Shown here one piece after another: positions 17,115 to 26,036 of a DNA stretch of 64,000 nucleotides (position 1 is its first letter; every line of letters starts with the position of its first letter). The DNA is from Bacteriovoracaceae bacterium. GTDB taxonomy: Bacteria > Bdellovibrionota > Bacteriovoracia > Bacteriovoracales > Bacteriovoracaceae. The stretch is taken from assembly GCA_024711325.1 (NCBI GenBank), contig JANJTC010000001.1:186001-250000 (forward strand), read 5' to 3'. The notes under the pieces were generated by a model. It saw only the letters and a list, made by a program, of their open reading frames with translations. It searched no databases and was not told where the DNA came from. Made by a program: the position numbers and the translations under genes.

Positions 17115-18257
17115 GCTCTTTCTGATCTGACGATTAATTTCTTTGGCGGATGACTCAGTCAAATTCTTATCCACATCACGTGCTACCTGACAGGCACTAA
17201 AAGTGATTTTCTTGCCATCTCTTCTGAAGGTGTATTTTTCTACCGCTGAAAATGACAGCAACAAATCGACCAATTCAAGGTTATTAAGCTCAATGGCGTG
17301 AATTAGGGCAGATTTACCTTCTTTATCTAAGAGTTGTGGGTTGGCCTTGGCCGCTAAAAAAAGTGAGGCAAAACCTTGTTTTTGTATTCTAGTGGCCTTG
17401 ATTAAAGGTGTTTGTTCAGCATCCACAGGACCGTTAACATTCGCTTTATATTTAATCAGAAGTTCGGCACTCTTAATTGATTTGTATTCATCTTTCCCAT
17501 CAACCAATATTGCCAGTGGATTTATGGTTTCGTAATCATTTATGAGCTTAGGATAGCGTGAGAGAACCGAATTTAAGCGAGGCAGGTCAGCTTCATTCAG
17601 AAGCGTGCGAAAGCTCTTAAGATCAGGAGCGCCATATTCTGCCTGTAAGATGCTTCTAATTAACTCAGTCACTTCTGTTAAGTTTTTATCTTCGGCCAGG
17701 CGAATTGGGCTTCTTTGGTTTTTGTCCAAAGTTTCCAGATTCGCCCCTTCTTTAATTAAAAAAATCGCCATCTCTTTATTGGCATTCTTAATGGCCTGGA
17801 TGAGCGGGGTATTTTGCGAGGTCATGTCTATAGCATCCATATCCACTTTGAGGTCAATGAGAACTTTTGCAGAGTTTAACTGGTTATTTTTAACTGCTAC
17901 AAATAGGGGACTTTGTTTAATGCCATTGAGGGCTTCGGGATTGACCCCTTTTTCTAATAAATAATTTCGGATTTCTCTAAAGTCATGAATGATGGAAAGA
18001 GTTAGGAGCGTCTCTCCGGTTCCGGGAATAATTTGGTTGAGATCAATTTCATTTTTTGAAGAGATTATTTTTTTAACAACTTGAATGTCATTGTCCAACA
18101 CGGCCGTTTTTAAGTCTTTTAGAATATATCCTTGGTCTTCAGTTGACTGAACATTAGAGATTCCTGGATTTGAATCTTTAACCTTGGTCTTCTTCCCGCA
18201 TGATGCAAAACATGTCAGCAACACTACTAGGCCCAGGTTTAACAAAAAGATTTTCAT
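17082..18257 (-). CDS. Ankyrin-repeat lipoprotein
   Basis: 391 residues. The type II signal peptide has the lipobox in LLTCFASCGKK (Cys about 21). At least seven ankyrin repeats follow in two blocks, for example ETLLTLSIIHDFREIRNYLL, QSPLFVAVKNNQLNSAKVLI and KSALIHAIELNNLELVDLLL. The segment between the blocks (about 205-240) is less regular. It is a periplasm-facing protein-binding scaffold; ankyrin repeats bind proteins but do not define a partner. The C-terminal part is encoded antisense to the last 33 bases of ampG. Confidence 0.82.
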   Translation of the reverse strand: MKIFLLNLGLVVLLTCFASCGKKTKVKDSNPGISNVQSTEDQGYILKDLKTAVLDNDIQVVKKIISSKNEIDLNQIIPGTGETLLTLSIIHDFREIRNYLLEKGVNPEALNGIKQSPLFVAVKNNQLNSAKVLIDLKVDMDAIDMTSQNTPLIQAIKNANKEMAIFLIKEGANLETLDKNQRSPIRLAEDKNLTEVTELIRSILQAEYGAPDLKSFRTLLNEADLPRLNSVLSRYPKLINDYETINPLAILVDGKDEYKSIKSAELLIKYKANVNGPVDAEQTPLIKATRIQKQGFASLFLAAKANPQLLDKEGKSALIHAIELNNLELVDLLLSFSAVEKYTFRRDGKKITFSACQVARDVDKNLTESSAKEINRQIRKSLACGFAFWSF

Positions 18258-18325
18258 GTTTCAGTTATAAGGTCGGGGAGGTTTTAAGAGCTGATAAAAT
18301 GAAAGGTTGGGAAAATTTTACAAAT

Positions 18326-18349
18326 TTAGGACCCCTTAAGGGGTCCTAA
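18326..18349 (-). terminator. Perfect 12-bp palindrome after the lipoprotein gene, probable terminator
   Basis: TTAGGACCCCTT followed by its exact complement AAGGGGTCCTAA, starting 11 bases beyond the stop of the gene at 18360-19016. The flank on the minus strand is AT-rich but not a pure T-run. A terminator is likeliest; a protein-binding palindrome is the alternative. Confidence 0.55.
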
Positions 18350-18359
18350 GTGTTTGTAT

Positions 18360-19016
18360 TTAGAAAACCTGGTGAGGATATCTTTTAGAAAGCTTGATCA
18401 AGTTTTGAAGTTGTTTGTTCTTTAAATGCTCGCGACGTAGCAGAAGAATTCCTCCGGCCTTATATCCACGAATCTCATCATTTCCAACTAGACCAAAGAA
18501 TCCGATGTTTTTTCCGCTCTGGTTAATATTCCAGTAACCAGAAATTCCGGCAGTTTCAAATCCGACCGGAATCCAAACACCAAAGAGTTTCTCATGGTAG
18601 TAAAATGATAGGTCATTTAACTGAGTGTCAATCCGAAGTGAGTTCTCAAGACGTCCACCTGGAATTCCTGGAAGAGGTCTTCCGTCCGGAAGGTAGTTTC
18701 CATCACCAATGCCAATATCGATATCTTCCAGATCCTGAGGATCCAGAGACAGAACAAAAAGCATCCCCCCATCCTGGACATTGGGAGTAAAAGCGAAAGT
18801 TGAATTTCTAGTATCCGGAACCGGTCCACCCAAACCAAAATCTCCAGTGAGATTGAGGAATTTAAAAGTGACCAGAACCTGGCCGTTAACTACGTTGATT
18901 AAGGGGCCGACCACTCCATTAATGGAAGGAACACCTTCTTGTTGACCACAGCTAGCTGCGAGTACAAGTGCTAGTGACAAGATCATTGTCTTAATGGATA
19001 GGATCCATCGTTTCAT
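18360..19016 (-). CDS. Lipoprotein of unknown function
   Basis: 218 residues with a good AAAGGA ribosome site and a type II signal peptide whose lipobox is LVLAASCGQQ (Cys about 23). The mature part is beta-rich and glycine-rich (FKFLNLTGDFGLGGPVPD; GNYLPDGRPLPGIPGG), without a recognised domain. It ends with a basic helix-like tail, LRREHLKNKQLQNLIKLSKR. I do not recognise the family. It stands alone with its own likely terminator. Confidence 0.75.
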   Translation of the reverse strand: MKRWILSIKTMILSLALVLAASCGQQEGVPSINGVVGPLINVVNGQVLVTFKFLNLTGDFGLGGPVPDTRNSTFAFTPNVQDGGMLFVLSLDPQDLEDIDIGIGDGNYLPDGRPLPGIPGGRLENSLRIDTQLNDLSFYYHEKLFGVWIPVGFETAGISGYWNINQSGKNIGFFGLVGNDEIRGYKAGGILLLRREHLKNKQLQNLIKLSKRYPHQVF

Positions 19017-19146
19017 ACTACCGTCCTTTGTAATTTATGAGACTGCGAGTTATCTCTGAACAATATTATTTGTGTAATTTACTCTGAATGCAACGAAGGA
19101 AGATTTTTCTAGGACAGATGAATCAATTTGTAAGATAATTCGGGCC

Positions 19147-19959
19147 ATGAAAATCTCAGGTATTCTTTCTAAAATGAAGACTAGTTTGGTCAATCCTATA
19201 AGTTATGGATTGGTACTCCGCGAGGTGCATTTTGACCTCACAGGACTTGTAGGTAAACAACTAAAACTCTCGTACGAGGGGAAAATCTTTTGCACTAATT
19301 GCGGTGCCAAAACAAAAAAATCTTATTCGCAAGGTTACTGTTTCCCTTGCACTATCAAGCTTGCTGAGTGCGATCTATGCATCTTGAAGCCTGAGACTTG
19401 TCACTATGAAAAAGGGACGTGTCGCGACCCAAAATGGGGAGAAGAGAATTGCTTTAGACCTCATATTATTTATCTGGCCAATTCATCTGGTCTGAAAGTG
19501 GGAATCACTCGTAAGACTCAGATTCCTACCCGCTGGATTGATCAGGGAGCAAGCGAAGCATTGCCGATTTTGGAAGTTCAAAACAGGTTTGTGTCAGGAA
19601 AAATAGAAATGCTGTTTAAGAAACATATTTCTGATAAAACAGACTGGCGGAAAATGTTAAAGGGTGAACCAGAGTCTATCAATCTCATAGAATGGAGAGA
19701 TAAACTCATGTTGGAACTTAAAGATGAGCTTAAAACGTTTGAGTACACGCTACTTAATGAAGAACTCGTCAAAATTAATTATCCTGTTCAGATGTATCCA
19801 GAAAAAGTCACAAGTTTTAATCTGGATAAAGTTCCTGAAATCAACGGACGCCTGATAGGTATTAAGGGCCAATATTTGATCTTTGATACAGGAGTCTTGA
19901 ACGTAAGATCTCATACTGGTTATGAAATCACATTGGAGGAGATCCATGCAAACGCCTAA
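19147..19959 (+). CDS. DUF2797-family protein with zinc-ribbon-like cysteines
   Basis: 270 residues, cytosolic. A cysteine-rich N-terminal half has CTNCGAKTKKSYSQGYCFPC, then CDLCILKPETC and a final Cys in ENCFRPH. The middle segment HIIYLANSSGLKVGITR with RWIDQGA is the DUF2797 core and resembles a GIY-YIG fold. The function of the family is not established. The coding end overlaps the pepN start by 14 bases, so it is probably co-transcribed with pepN and translationally coupled. Confidence 0.82.
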   Translation: MKISGILSKMKTSLVNPISYGLVLREVHFDLTGLVGKQLKLSYEGKIFCTNCGAKTKKSYSQGYCFPCTIKLAECDLCILKPETCHYEKGTCRDPKWGEENCFRPHIIYLANSSGLKVGITRKTQIPTRWIDQGASEALPILEVQNRFVSGKIEMLFKKHISDKTDWRKMLKGEPESINLIEWRDKLMLELKDELKTFEYTLLNEELVKINYPVQMYPEKVTSFNLDKVPEINGRLIGIKGQYLIFDTGVLNVRSHTGYEITLEEIHANA

Positions 19960-22552
19960 AACAATTTACCTAAAAGATTATAAACCATCTCCGTTTAATA
20001 TTGATGCGATTGATCTGACAGTTGACATTCACAACGACCATACAATGGTGAATTCAGTCTTAAAACTTATGAAACGCCCTGAGCTTAAAGGGCAAAAAAT
20101 TAATCTTGAACTCAATGGTGAGGGTCTGGAACTGATTAGTTTGAAATTCAATGAAGAGACTTTATCTTCCGATCGTTTCCAAGTTTCATCAGATAAACTG
20201 GTTGTTTTAAATATTGAAGATGATGAATTCGTTCTTCACATCGAAAATAAAATTGATCCGGCCAATAACAAGGCCCTTGAAGGCTTTTATCAGTCTGGTC
20301 CTCAGCTATGCACGCAATGTGAGCCTGAAGGCTTCAGGCGGATCACTTATTTCATCGATCGCCCTGATGTGATGGCCCGTTATAAAACGAAAATGATTGC
20401 TGATAAAACTCAGTATCCTTTTCTACTTTCCAACGGAAATAAAATTGGAGCAGGGGATTTGTCTGGTGGAAGACATTGGGTCCAATGGCAAGATCCTTTT
20501 AAAAAACCAAGCTATTTATTTGCTATGGTGGCAGGTGATTTTGATATTGCCCGTGATACTTTCACGTCAATGTCAGGAAGAGAAATATCTCTTGAAATTT
20601 ATGTTGATAAGGGCAATCTGGGCAAAACGGGCCATGCCATGGAATCCCTCAAGCAAAGTATGAAGTGGGATGAAGACACTTTCGGGCTTGAATACGATTT
20701 GGATATTTACATGATTGTGGCCGTTGATTCATTCAACATGGGTGCAATGGAAAATAAAGGTCTGAATATTTTTAATTCCACTTATACCCTGGCAGATGAA
20801 CGTAGTGCCACTGACCATGACTTTCAGAATATTCAGGGAGTCATTGGGCACGAATACTTTCATAACTGGACTGGTAATCGAGTCACTTGTAGGGATTGGT
20901 TCCAACTGACGTTGAAAGAAGGTCTGACTGTTTTCCGGGATCAGGAATTCTCTTCAGATATGCTCTCAAGAGCGGTAAAACGCCTGGAGGATGTGCGCCT
21001 TCTGAAAGATGCCCAATTTGCGGAGGACGCGGGTCCTTTGAGTCATCCAATAAGACCTTCAAGTTATATTGAGATCAATAACTTTTATACCCGAACTGTT
21101 TATGAAAAAGGCTCCGAGGTCATCAGAATGATCCATACTTTGCTAGGGAAAGAAAATTTCCGCAAAGGGATGGATAAGTATTTTGAACTCAACGATGGTC
21201 ACGCCGTGACTACGGAAGACTTTTTACATGCCATGGAACTTGCCTCAGGCAAAGACCTCTCCCAATTTCAGAATTGGTATGCAAGACCCGGGACACCGAC
21301 TCTTGTGATAAATTCAAAAATGGAAGGTGGAGAATTTATTCTTGAGATAGAGCAGAAATATCCCCAGACCAGTATTAATGTTTCTCCGGAAAATATTCTT
21401 CATATGCCATTTGTTGTCGGACTTTTGGATAAAAAAACCAAAGAACAGACACAGTATCATCTGGAACTAAAAAAACTTAAGGAAAGCTTTCGTTTTAAAA
21501 TCAATTCGGAGGTGATCCCGTCTTTGAATTGTGGTTTCTCAGCTCCGGTTCATGTTGAATACCCTTATGAAAATTCTGATCTCATTACTTTAATGAGCTT
21601 TGAACGTGATCCTTACTGCAGGTATGAGGCGACTCAAAAAATTTATGACCACATCTTCAAGAAAGAATTTAATCACTTCAAAGCAACAGGTGCTCATTCT
21701 CCAGAACTTAGTGAAGACTTCACTGAAGCCTTTGGAAACTTACTACGAGATCAATCGATTGATCTTTCATTTAAGTCTTACCTTCTGGATCTTCCGACAG
21801 AAAATGGTCTATCTCAGGAAATGATTCTGCCGGACTTTGATGGGATTCACCTGACCCACAGGCACCTTCGGCAGAAACTCGGGATTGTTTTCCAGGAGTG
21901 GTTTTTAAGGGAACATGCCAGACTGTCGCAAATTTCTAAATTTGAGTTAACTCCCAAAGCTTTTGGAGAACGTGCACTTAAAAATCAGTGCCTGACCTAT
22001 CTAGTGGCCTCTGGCACAGATGAAGGTAAAGAGGCCCTAAAACGCCATTATGATCATGCAACTAACATGACTGAAGAAATACATGCTCTCCAGCAGTATA
22101 TTATCAGTGGGGTGGAGCTTGAGCACGAATCCATTCAGAAGTTTTATCAAAAGTGGAAGCATGATTCTCTGGTGATGTTGAAATGGTTTGGGGCGCTTTC
22201 CTCTTGTTCTCCTAAAAAATTCGCGATTGGGCGAATTACAAAGCTTGAGAATGATCCCTTGTTCCTTAAGCAGGTACCTAACTACCTGCGGGCCCTTTAC
22301 TTACAGTTTTCAAAAAACAATCTGGTCTCTTTTCATGATCACACTGGTGCTGGTTACCGTTTGATGGCAGATAGAATCAAGATGATCGATGGGTTTAATC
22401 CGCAAGTAGCTTCCCGCGCCGCAGGGGCATTCTCGCTGATTAATAAGTTGGATTCTGTCAGACAGCAGGAAATGCGAAAGGCCTTAAATCAGGTAATGGA
22501 GGGTCAACCTTCCAGGGATACTTTTGAAGTGATTTCAAAGTACCTCGCCTAG
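19946..22552 (+). CDS. pepN: Aminopeptidase N (M1 family, alanyl aminopeptidase)
   Basis: 868-residue zinc metallo-aminopeptidase of the bacterial PepN type. The substrate-binding GAMENKGLNIFN precedes the zinc site HEYFHNWTGNRVTCRDW (HExxH) and the downstream Glu in LKEGLTVFRDQEF. The long C-terminal half is the DUF3458 / helical domain seen in E. coli PepN. The start is ATG 19946 because GGAGGA lies 5 bases upstream; an in-frame start at 19922 has no such site. There is no signal peptide, so it acts in the cytosol, completing peptide breakdown. Confidence 0.95.
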   Translation: MQTPKTIYLKDYKPSPFNIDAIDLTVDIHNDHTMVNSVLKLMKRPELKGQKINLELNGEGLELISLKFNEETLSSDRFQVSSDKLVVLNIEDDEFVLHIENKIDPANNKALEGFYQSGPQLCTQCEPEGFRRITYFIDRPDVMARYKTKMIADKTQYPFLLSNGNKIGAGDLSGGRHWVQWQDPFKKPSYLFAMVAGDFDIARDTFTSMSGREISLEIYVDKGNLGKTGHAMESLKQSMKWDEDTFGLEYDLDIYMIVAVDSFNMGAMENKGLNIFNSTYTLADERSATDHDFQNIQGVIGHEYFHNWTGNRVTCRDWFQLTLKEGLTVFRDQEFSSDMLSRAVKRLEDVRLLKDAQFAEDAGPLSHPIRPSSYIEINNFYTRTVYEKGSEVIRMIHTLLGKENFRKGMDKYFELNDGHAVTTEDFLHAMELASGKDLSQFQNWYARPGTPTLVINSKMEGGEFILEIEQKYPQTSINVSPENILHMPFVVGLLDKKTKEQTQYHLELKKLKESFRFKINSEVIPSLNCGFSAPVHVEYPYENSDLITLMSFERDPYCRYEATQKIYDHIFKKEFNHFKATGAHSPELSEDFTEAFGNLLRDQSIDLSFKSYLLDLPTENGLSQEMILPDFDGIHLTHRHLRQKLGIVFQEWFLREHARLSQISKFELTPKAFGERALKNQCLTYLVASGTDEGKEALKRHYDHATNMTEEIHALQQYIISGVELEHESIQKFYQKWKHDSLVMLKWFGALSSCSPKKFAIGRITKLENDPLFLKQVPNYLRALYLQFSKNNLVSFHDHTGAGYRLMADRIKMIDGFNPQVASRAAGAFSLINKLDSVRQQEMRKALNQVMEGQPSRDTFEVISKYLA

Positions 22553-22555
22553 ATC

Positions 22556-22654
22556 CTACTTTTTAACGGGGACTGGTTTTAGGACTGGTTCCCGGCCCTT
22601 GATAGAGGCAGCGGCCAGAGCAGCGATGAGGGTAGAAATGATAATATATTCCAT
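22556..22654 (-). CDS. 32-residue small membrane protein
   Basis: Found by reading the minus strand after pepN: ATG at 22654, stop at 22556, 32 residues. The sequence is one hydrophobic helix (MEYIIISTLIAALAAAS) followed by a short basic Pro/Lys tail. A strong AAGGAGAACTTGA ribosome site sits 6 bases before the ATG, which argues for a real gene despite its size. It lies convergent to pepN with 3 bases between the stops. It resembles single-span regulatory or pump-associated peptides, but no function can be given. Confidence 0.55.
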   Translation of the reverse strand: MEYIIISTLIAALAAASIKGREPVLKPVPVKK

Positions 22655-22821
22655 TCAAGTTCTCCTTGTTGGACTCATGTCTTAGTATCGACACTTTTTA
22701 CATTAATATTATGCAGCAAATAACGAATATGAGGACTTTTTTCTCTTAGAAAGCCTTGAAATAAATGGTACACTTTCATTGAATTCAACAAATTCAGGTT
22801 CTTAAAGGTTGGAAGCCCCCC

Positions 22822-24237
22822 ATGGATACGACACTCTCACTCAGGCAAAAGGCCCTCAAAATAAACTTAGCGAAGAAGTTTTATGGAACTTTCGCAGAGA
22901 TCGGTGCTGGCCAGGAAGTGGCCCGCCATTTCTTTCAGGCCGGTGGTTCCAGTGGCTCAATTGCCAAAACCATTTCCGCCTACGATATGACTTTCTCAGA
23001 TTCTATCTATGGTAAAGAGCCTTCAGGACGTTACGTTTCTCAGTCTCGCTTACTTAAAATGCTAGAAAAAGAATTCCTCCTCCTTCAGGAGCGCTTAGGT
23101 GATACCCGTGGTAGAGATCACGCTTTTTTCGTTTTTGCTGATACTGTGGCAGCACTTAATTTTAAAAAAACGAATGAGGCCCACGGTTGGCTTGGGATGC
23201 GTTTTCAAAGCACACCTGGGGCCGAAATAAGTGACGTCGTCATTCATGTCCGAATGTTTGATCCCCAAAATTTAATGCAGCAAGATGCTCTGGGAATCAT
23301 GGGTCTTAATCTGGCCTATGCTTCTTTATTTCTTCAGCATGATCCTGAAGCCTTTATTCGTTCCTTAATGGATCATTTGGATGCTTCTCGGGTTGAAATT
23401 AATTTCATCCGTTTTGGCGGGCATGCTTTCAAAGATATTGATAACCGTTTGATGAATCTTCAGCTTTTAAAAGAAGGTTACACTCAGGCCATCATGTTTG
23501 ATGAAAATGGTGAAGTTGTTCTCGCTAATGATCTTTTGTATAAAAAAGATGTTCTGGTAGTAAGGGGATCTTATCGTCCTCCTACACTTGTCAGTTTTGA
23601 TATGGTTAAAGCAGGCCTGTCTAATTTTGCCAAAGATATAGGTAAAAGGCCGGAAGAGATTGTAACCATTTCTGAAATTACTATTTCGACTTTAAAGGCC
23701 GAAGCGGGTGCAGTGACAAAAGAGGATTTCCTGGCACGGGTGGATTTGATGTGCACCATGGGCCAGAAAGTTTTGATCACGAACTATCCTCAATATTATA
23801 AACTTGCCAGCTACTTTGCTAAGCTCAATGTTCCCCATTTGGGCCTGGTGCTGGGTATTTATAACTTCCAGCAAATATTCACTGAAGAGTATGCCAACGT
23901 TGAAGGGGGCATTCTTGCGGCCTTAGGCCAGCTCTTCCGTGATTATGTTAAAGTTTACATCTATCCTTACAAGTCGGAAGCAGGTCAGATTGAAACCATG
24001 GCCAATTTGAAAGTTCCGAAAGAATTTGATCATCTCTTTGCTCATTTAAAAGGCATGAAACAAATTGATGATGTGGCAGAATTCAATAAAGATATTCTTC
24101 ATATCTATTCATCGAAAGTGCTTCAGATGATAGTGAATAATGAGCCTGGTTGGGAGGAGATGGTTCCGCCTTCAGTCGCCAAGGCCATCAATGACAAATG
24201 TCTTTTTGGGCACCCTTGTTTTTTAAGAGCGCCCTAA
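22822..24237 (+). CDS. Conserved-looking 471-residue protein of unknown function
   Basis: Cytosolic, with no signal peptide and no membrane segments. Features that stand out: a glycine-rich N-terminal block (YGTFAEIGAGQEVARHFFQAGG), GRYVSQSRLLKMLEKE, an Asp/Arg-rich middle, and a second half that reads like an alpha/beta fold (VLITNYPQYYKLASYF). It looks like a complete, strongly constrained enzyme. From memory, similar proteins in other phyla carry inconsistent names (TonB-dependent receptor or nucleotide adenylyltransferase), neither supported by anything seen here. A weak GGAAG site precedes the ATG. It is a single gene, convergent with the small secreted protein. Confidence 0.8.
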   Translation: MDTTLSLRQKALKINLAKKFYGTFAEIGAGQEVARHFFQAGGSSGSIAKTISAYDMTFSDSIYGKEPSGRYVSQSRLLKMLEKEFLLLQERLGDTRGRDHAFFVFADTVAALNFKKTNEAHGWLGMRFQSTPGAEISDVVIHVRMFDPQNLMQQDALGIMGLNLAYASLFLQHDPEAFIRSLMDHLDASRVEINFIRFGGHAFKDIDNRLMNLQLLKEGYTQAIMFDENGEVVLANDLLYKKDVLVVRGSYRPPTLVSFDMVKAGLSNFAKDIGKRPEEIVTISEITISTLKAEAGAVTKEDFLARVDLMCTMGQKVLITNYPQYYKLASYFAKLNVPHLGLVLGIYNFQQIFTEEYANVEGGILAALGQLFRDYVKVYIYPYKSEAGQIETMANLKVPKEFDHLFAHLKGMKQIDDVAEFNKDILHIYSSKVLQMIVNNEPGWEEMVPPSVAKAINDKCLFGHPCFLRAP

Positions 24238-24240
24238 AGT

Positions 24241-24597
24241 TTATTCCTCAATTTGATAAACACAAGTCGCCGATGGATACACGATACGAAGAGTTCTGCC
24301 CTGGGGATATAGTATGGCGTGAATACGGTTTGTGCCAAAGCGTCCCTGAGGGTACTGAGTGACCACTTCTTTATAATGACAATAATTTGTCCCACATTCA
24401 GTTGCCTGGTAGTCCTCGTAAATTTCTCCTTCATAGCTTGAAACGACAATTTCTTGGGTGATATCATCTGAACAAATCTTCAGGTCATCAAAACGACAAT
24501 ATTTCAGATTCTCAGGGGTTGAATTCAAGCGTTTGCAATCAGCAAAGGTACTCTGAGCAAAAACAATACTTAAAAAGACGACGACCAAAAATTTCAT
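24241..24597 (-). CDS. Small secreted cysteine-rich protein
   Basis: 118 residues. The signal peptide is FLVVVFLSIVFAQSTFA. The mature domain of about 100 residues has seven Cys, including CKRL, YCRFDDLKIC, ECGTNYC and a late TCVYQ, so it is probably disulfide-stabilised in the periplasm or outside. AAAGGAGAAG precedes the ATG. I do not recognise the family. It is convergent with the 471-residue gene, only 3 bases apart. Confidence 0.72.
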   Translation of the reverse strand: MKFLVVVFLSIVFAQSTFADCKRLNSTPENLKYCRFDDLKICSDDITQEIVVSSYEGEIYEDYQATECGTNYCHYKEVVTQYPQGRFGTNRIHAILYPQGRTLRIVYPSATCVYQIEE

Positions 24598-24689
24598 AAC
24601 TTCTCCTTTATATAATGACAGGGTTATCGCTCAGGCCAATGAAACTGTATGTTGCTAAAAAGTCATTTTTGAGTTAACAAATTATCAAC

Positions 24690-25550
24690 ATGGAAAACTA
24701 CCTTATTCCTCCCGAGTATTGCTTGGTCATTAATGCTTTCATTCAAACCAGCAGTTTGCGGGAGGCCGCCTTATTGTTGAAAGTCGATCCCGCTGCCTTA
24801 GTCAGGAAAGTGCAAAAAATTTCCGGAGAGTTTGGACTGATTGAAAAAGTTGGAAATAAGTGGGTGGTAACGGAAGCTGGACGCCGAATTGCGCAGTGGA
24901 CGGATGAGAGTATTGCGAGACAAAAAAGTATTCTGAATGAAAAGCCCTTGATCAGGATTGCTTCCTTCACCTGGTTAGCGGAGGAAGTTTTAATTCCTCA
25001 TCATTCGATGCTTCATGAAATGACTGGAGGTAAATTTACCTGGTCATTCAAAACAATTTCATCTGAGCTGGAAAAAGAACTCATAAATAATCGTTCTGAC
25101 TATGTCGTGACCGGTTTTGCCCCTAATGATCCCATGGTGGCCCATAAAAGAATTTCAGTTCATCCCTGGAAGGTCATAGCCCCGGTGAGTTGGAAGAAAA
25201 AATTGGGAAATATAAAAGGGAGTGATCTTCTTAAGGAACTTCAAAGTAAACCGTATGTTCGATTTTCTTTATTAAATCCAGAGCAGACTTTAGGTTTTAA
25301 ACCTCAAACATATTCTCCCTTAATGGTAGACGGAGTCATTGGTATTAGAGCGGCCGTCGCGAGAGGTTTGGGTTGGAGTTGTGTGCCGGCCATGGCGATA
25401 AATACCCTTTTGGATGATGATAAAATCATCACCCTGGATTTGCCGGTAAGTACCAAAGATAATCTTTCACTCTGGTGGCTTAGATCCAGAAAGGATTCCT
25501 TGAAAAATTCCTCGGTCATTGCGAAATGGATAACTGAAATTACTAAGTAA
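24690..25550 (+). CDS. LysR-type transcriptional regulator
   Basis: 286 residues. The N-terminal winged helix (about residues 8-65) contains AFIQTSSLREAALLLKVDPAA and a wing. The C-terminal part (about 90-286) is a LysR-type effector-binding domain, with the RAAVARGLGWSCVPAMAIN segment typical of that domain. The N-terminal helix-turn-helix is a little divergent from the LysR consensus. It has no co-oriented partner; the Ogt gene is convergent with an 8-base overlap, so its target is probably elsewhere. Confidence 0.8.
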   Translation: MENYLIPPEYCLVINAFIQTSSLREAALLLKVDPAALVRKVQKISGEFGLIEKVGNKWVVTEAGRRIAQWTDESIARQKSILNEKPLIRIASFTWLAEEVLIPHHSMLHEMTGGKFTWSFKTISSELEKELINNRSDYVVTGFAPNDPMVAHKRISVHPWKVIAPVSWKKKLGNIKGSDLLKELQSKPYVRFSLLNPEQTLGFKPQTYSPLMVDGVIGIRAAVARGLGWSCVPAMAINTLLDDDKIITLDLPVSTKDNLSLWWLRSRKDSLKNSSVIAKWITEITK

Positions 25551-26013
25551 GATAGCCTTCCAGCTTTAGTAATTCTTCTTTCATCTTTAGGCCATGAGCA
25601 AAGCCGCCCATCCCATTTGAACCTAATACCCGGTGACAGGGATAAATGAGCATAAAAGGGTTCCTGCCACAGGCAGATCCTATGGCCTGGTAGGCCTTGG
25701 AATCCATTCTTTCGGCCAGGTCTTTATAAGTGGCCGCCTTGCCGTAAGGGATTTTTCTCATCTCCTTCAAAACTTTTAGTTGAAAAGGTTTAATCACTGA
25801 ATAATCGAGTTTTATAGAAATCTTTTTCGATTTTCTGGTAAGAAAAAGCGCAAGTTGTTCATAGCAATCCTTAAAAAAAGGATCGAGCTTATCAGTTGAT
25901 CTGTCATTGACTACATCAATTCCTGCCAGCGATTTTCCATCCAAGGTGGTTAATTTTAAAGTCCCTACAATAGGTAAGGGTGGCAGAATCACGCTCTTAG
26001 ATTGTTCTTTCAT
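25543..26013 (-). CDS. ogt: Methylated-DNA--protein-cysteine methyltransferase
   Basis: 156-residue suicide DNA-repair protein that moves O6-alkyl groups from guanine to its own Cys. The active site PCHRVLG is present, preceded by the DNA-binding helix-turn-helix with MRKIPYGKAATYKDLAERM and followed by GGFAHGLKMKEELLKLEG. There is no Ada activator domain, so it is an Ogt/AGT type. The start lies 23 bases from the divergent lipoate-ligase gene, so the promoters must overlap. Confidence 0.92.
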   Translation of the reverse strand: MKEQSKSVILPPLPIVGTLKLTTLDGKSLAGIDVVNDRSTDKLDPFFKDCYEQLALFLTRKSKKISIKLDYSVIKPFQLKVLKEMRKIPYGKAATYKDLAERMDSKAYQAIGSACGRNPFMLIYPCHRVLGSNGMGGFAHGLKMKEELLKLEGYLT

Positions 26014-26036
26014 GACAGGCAGTCTATCATGGCCCC

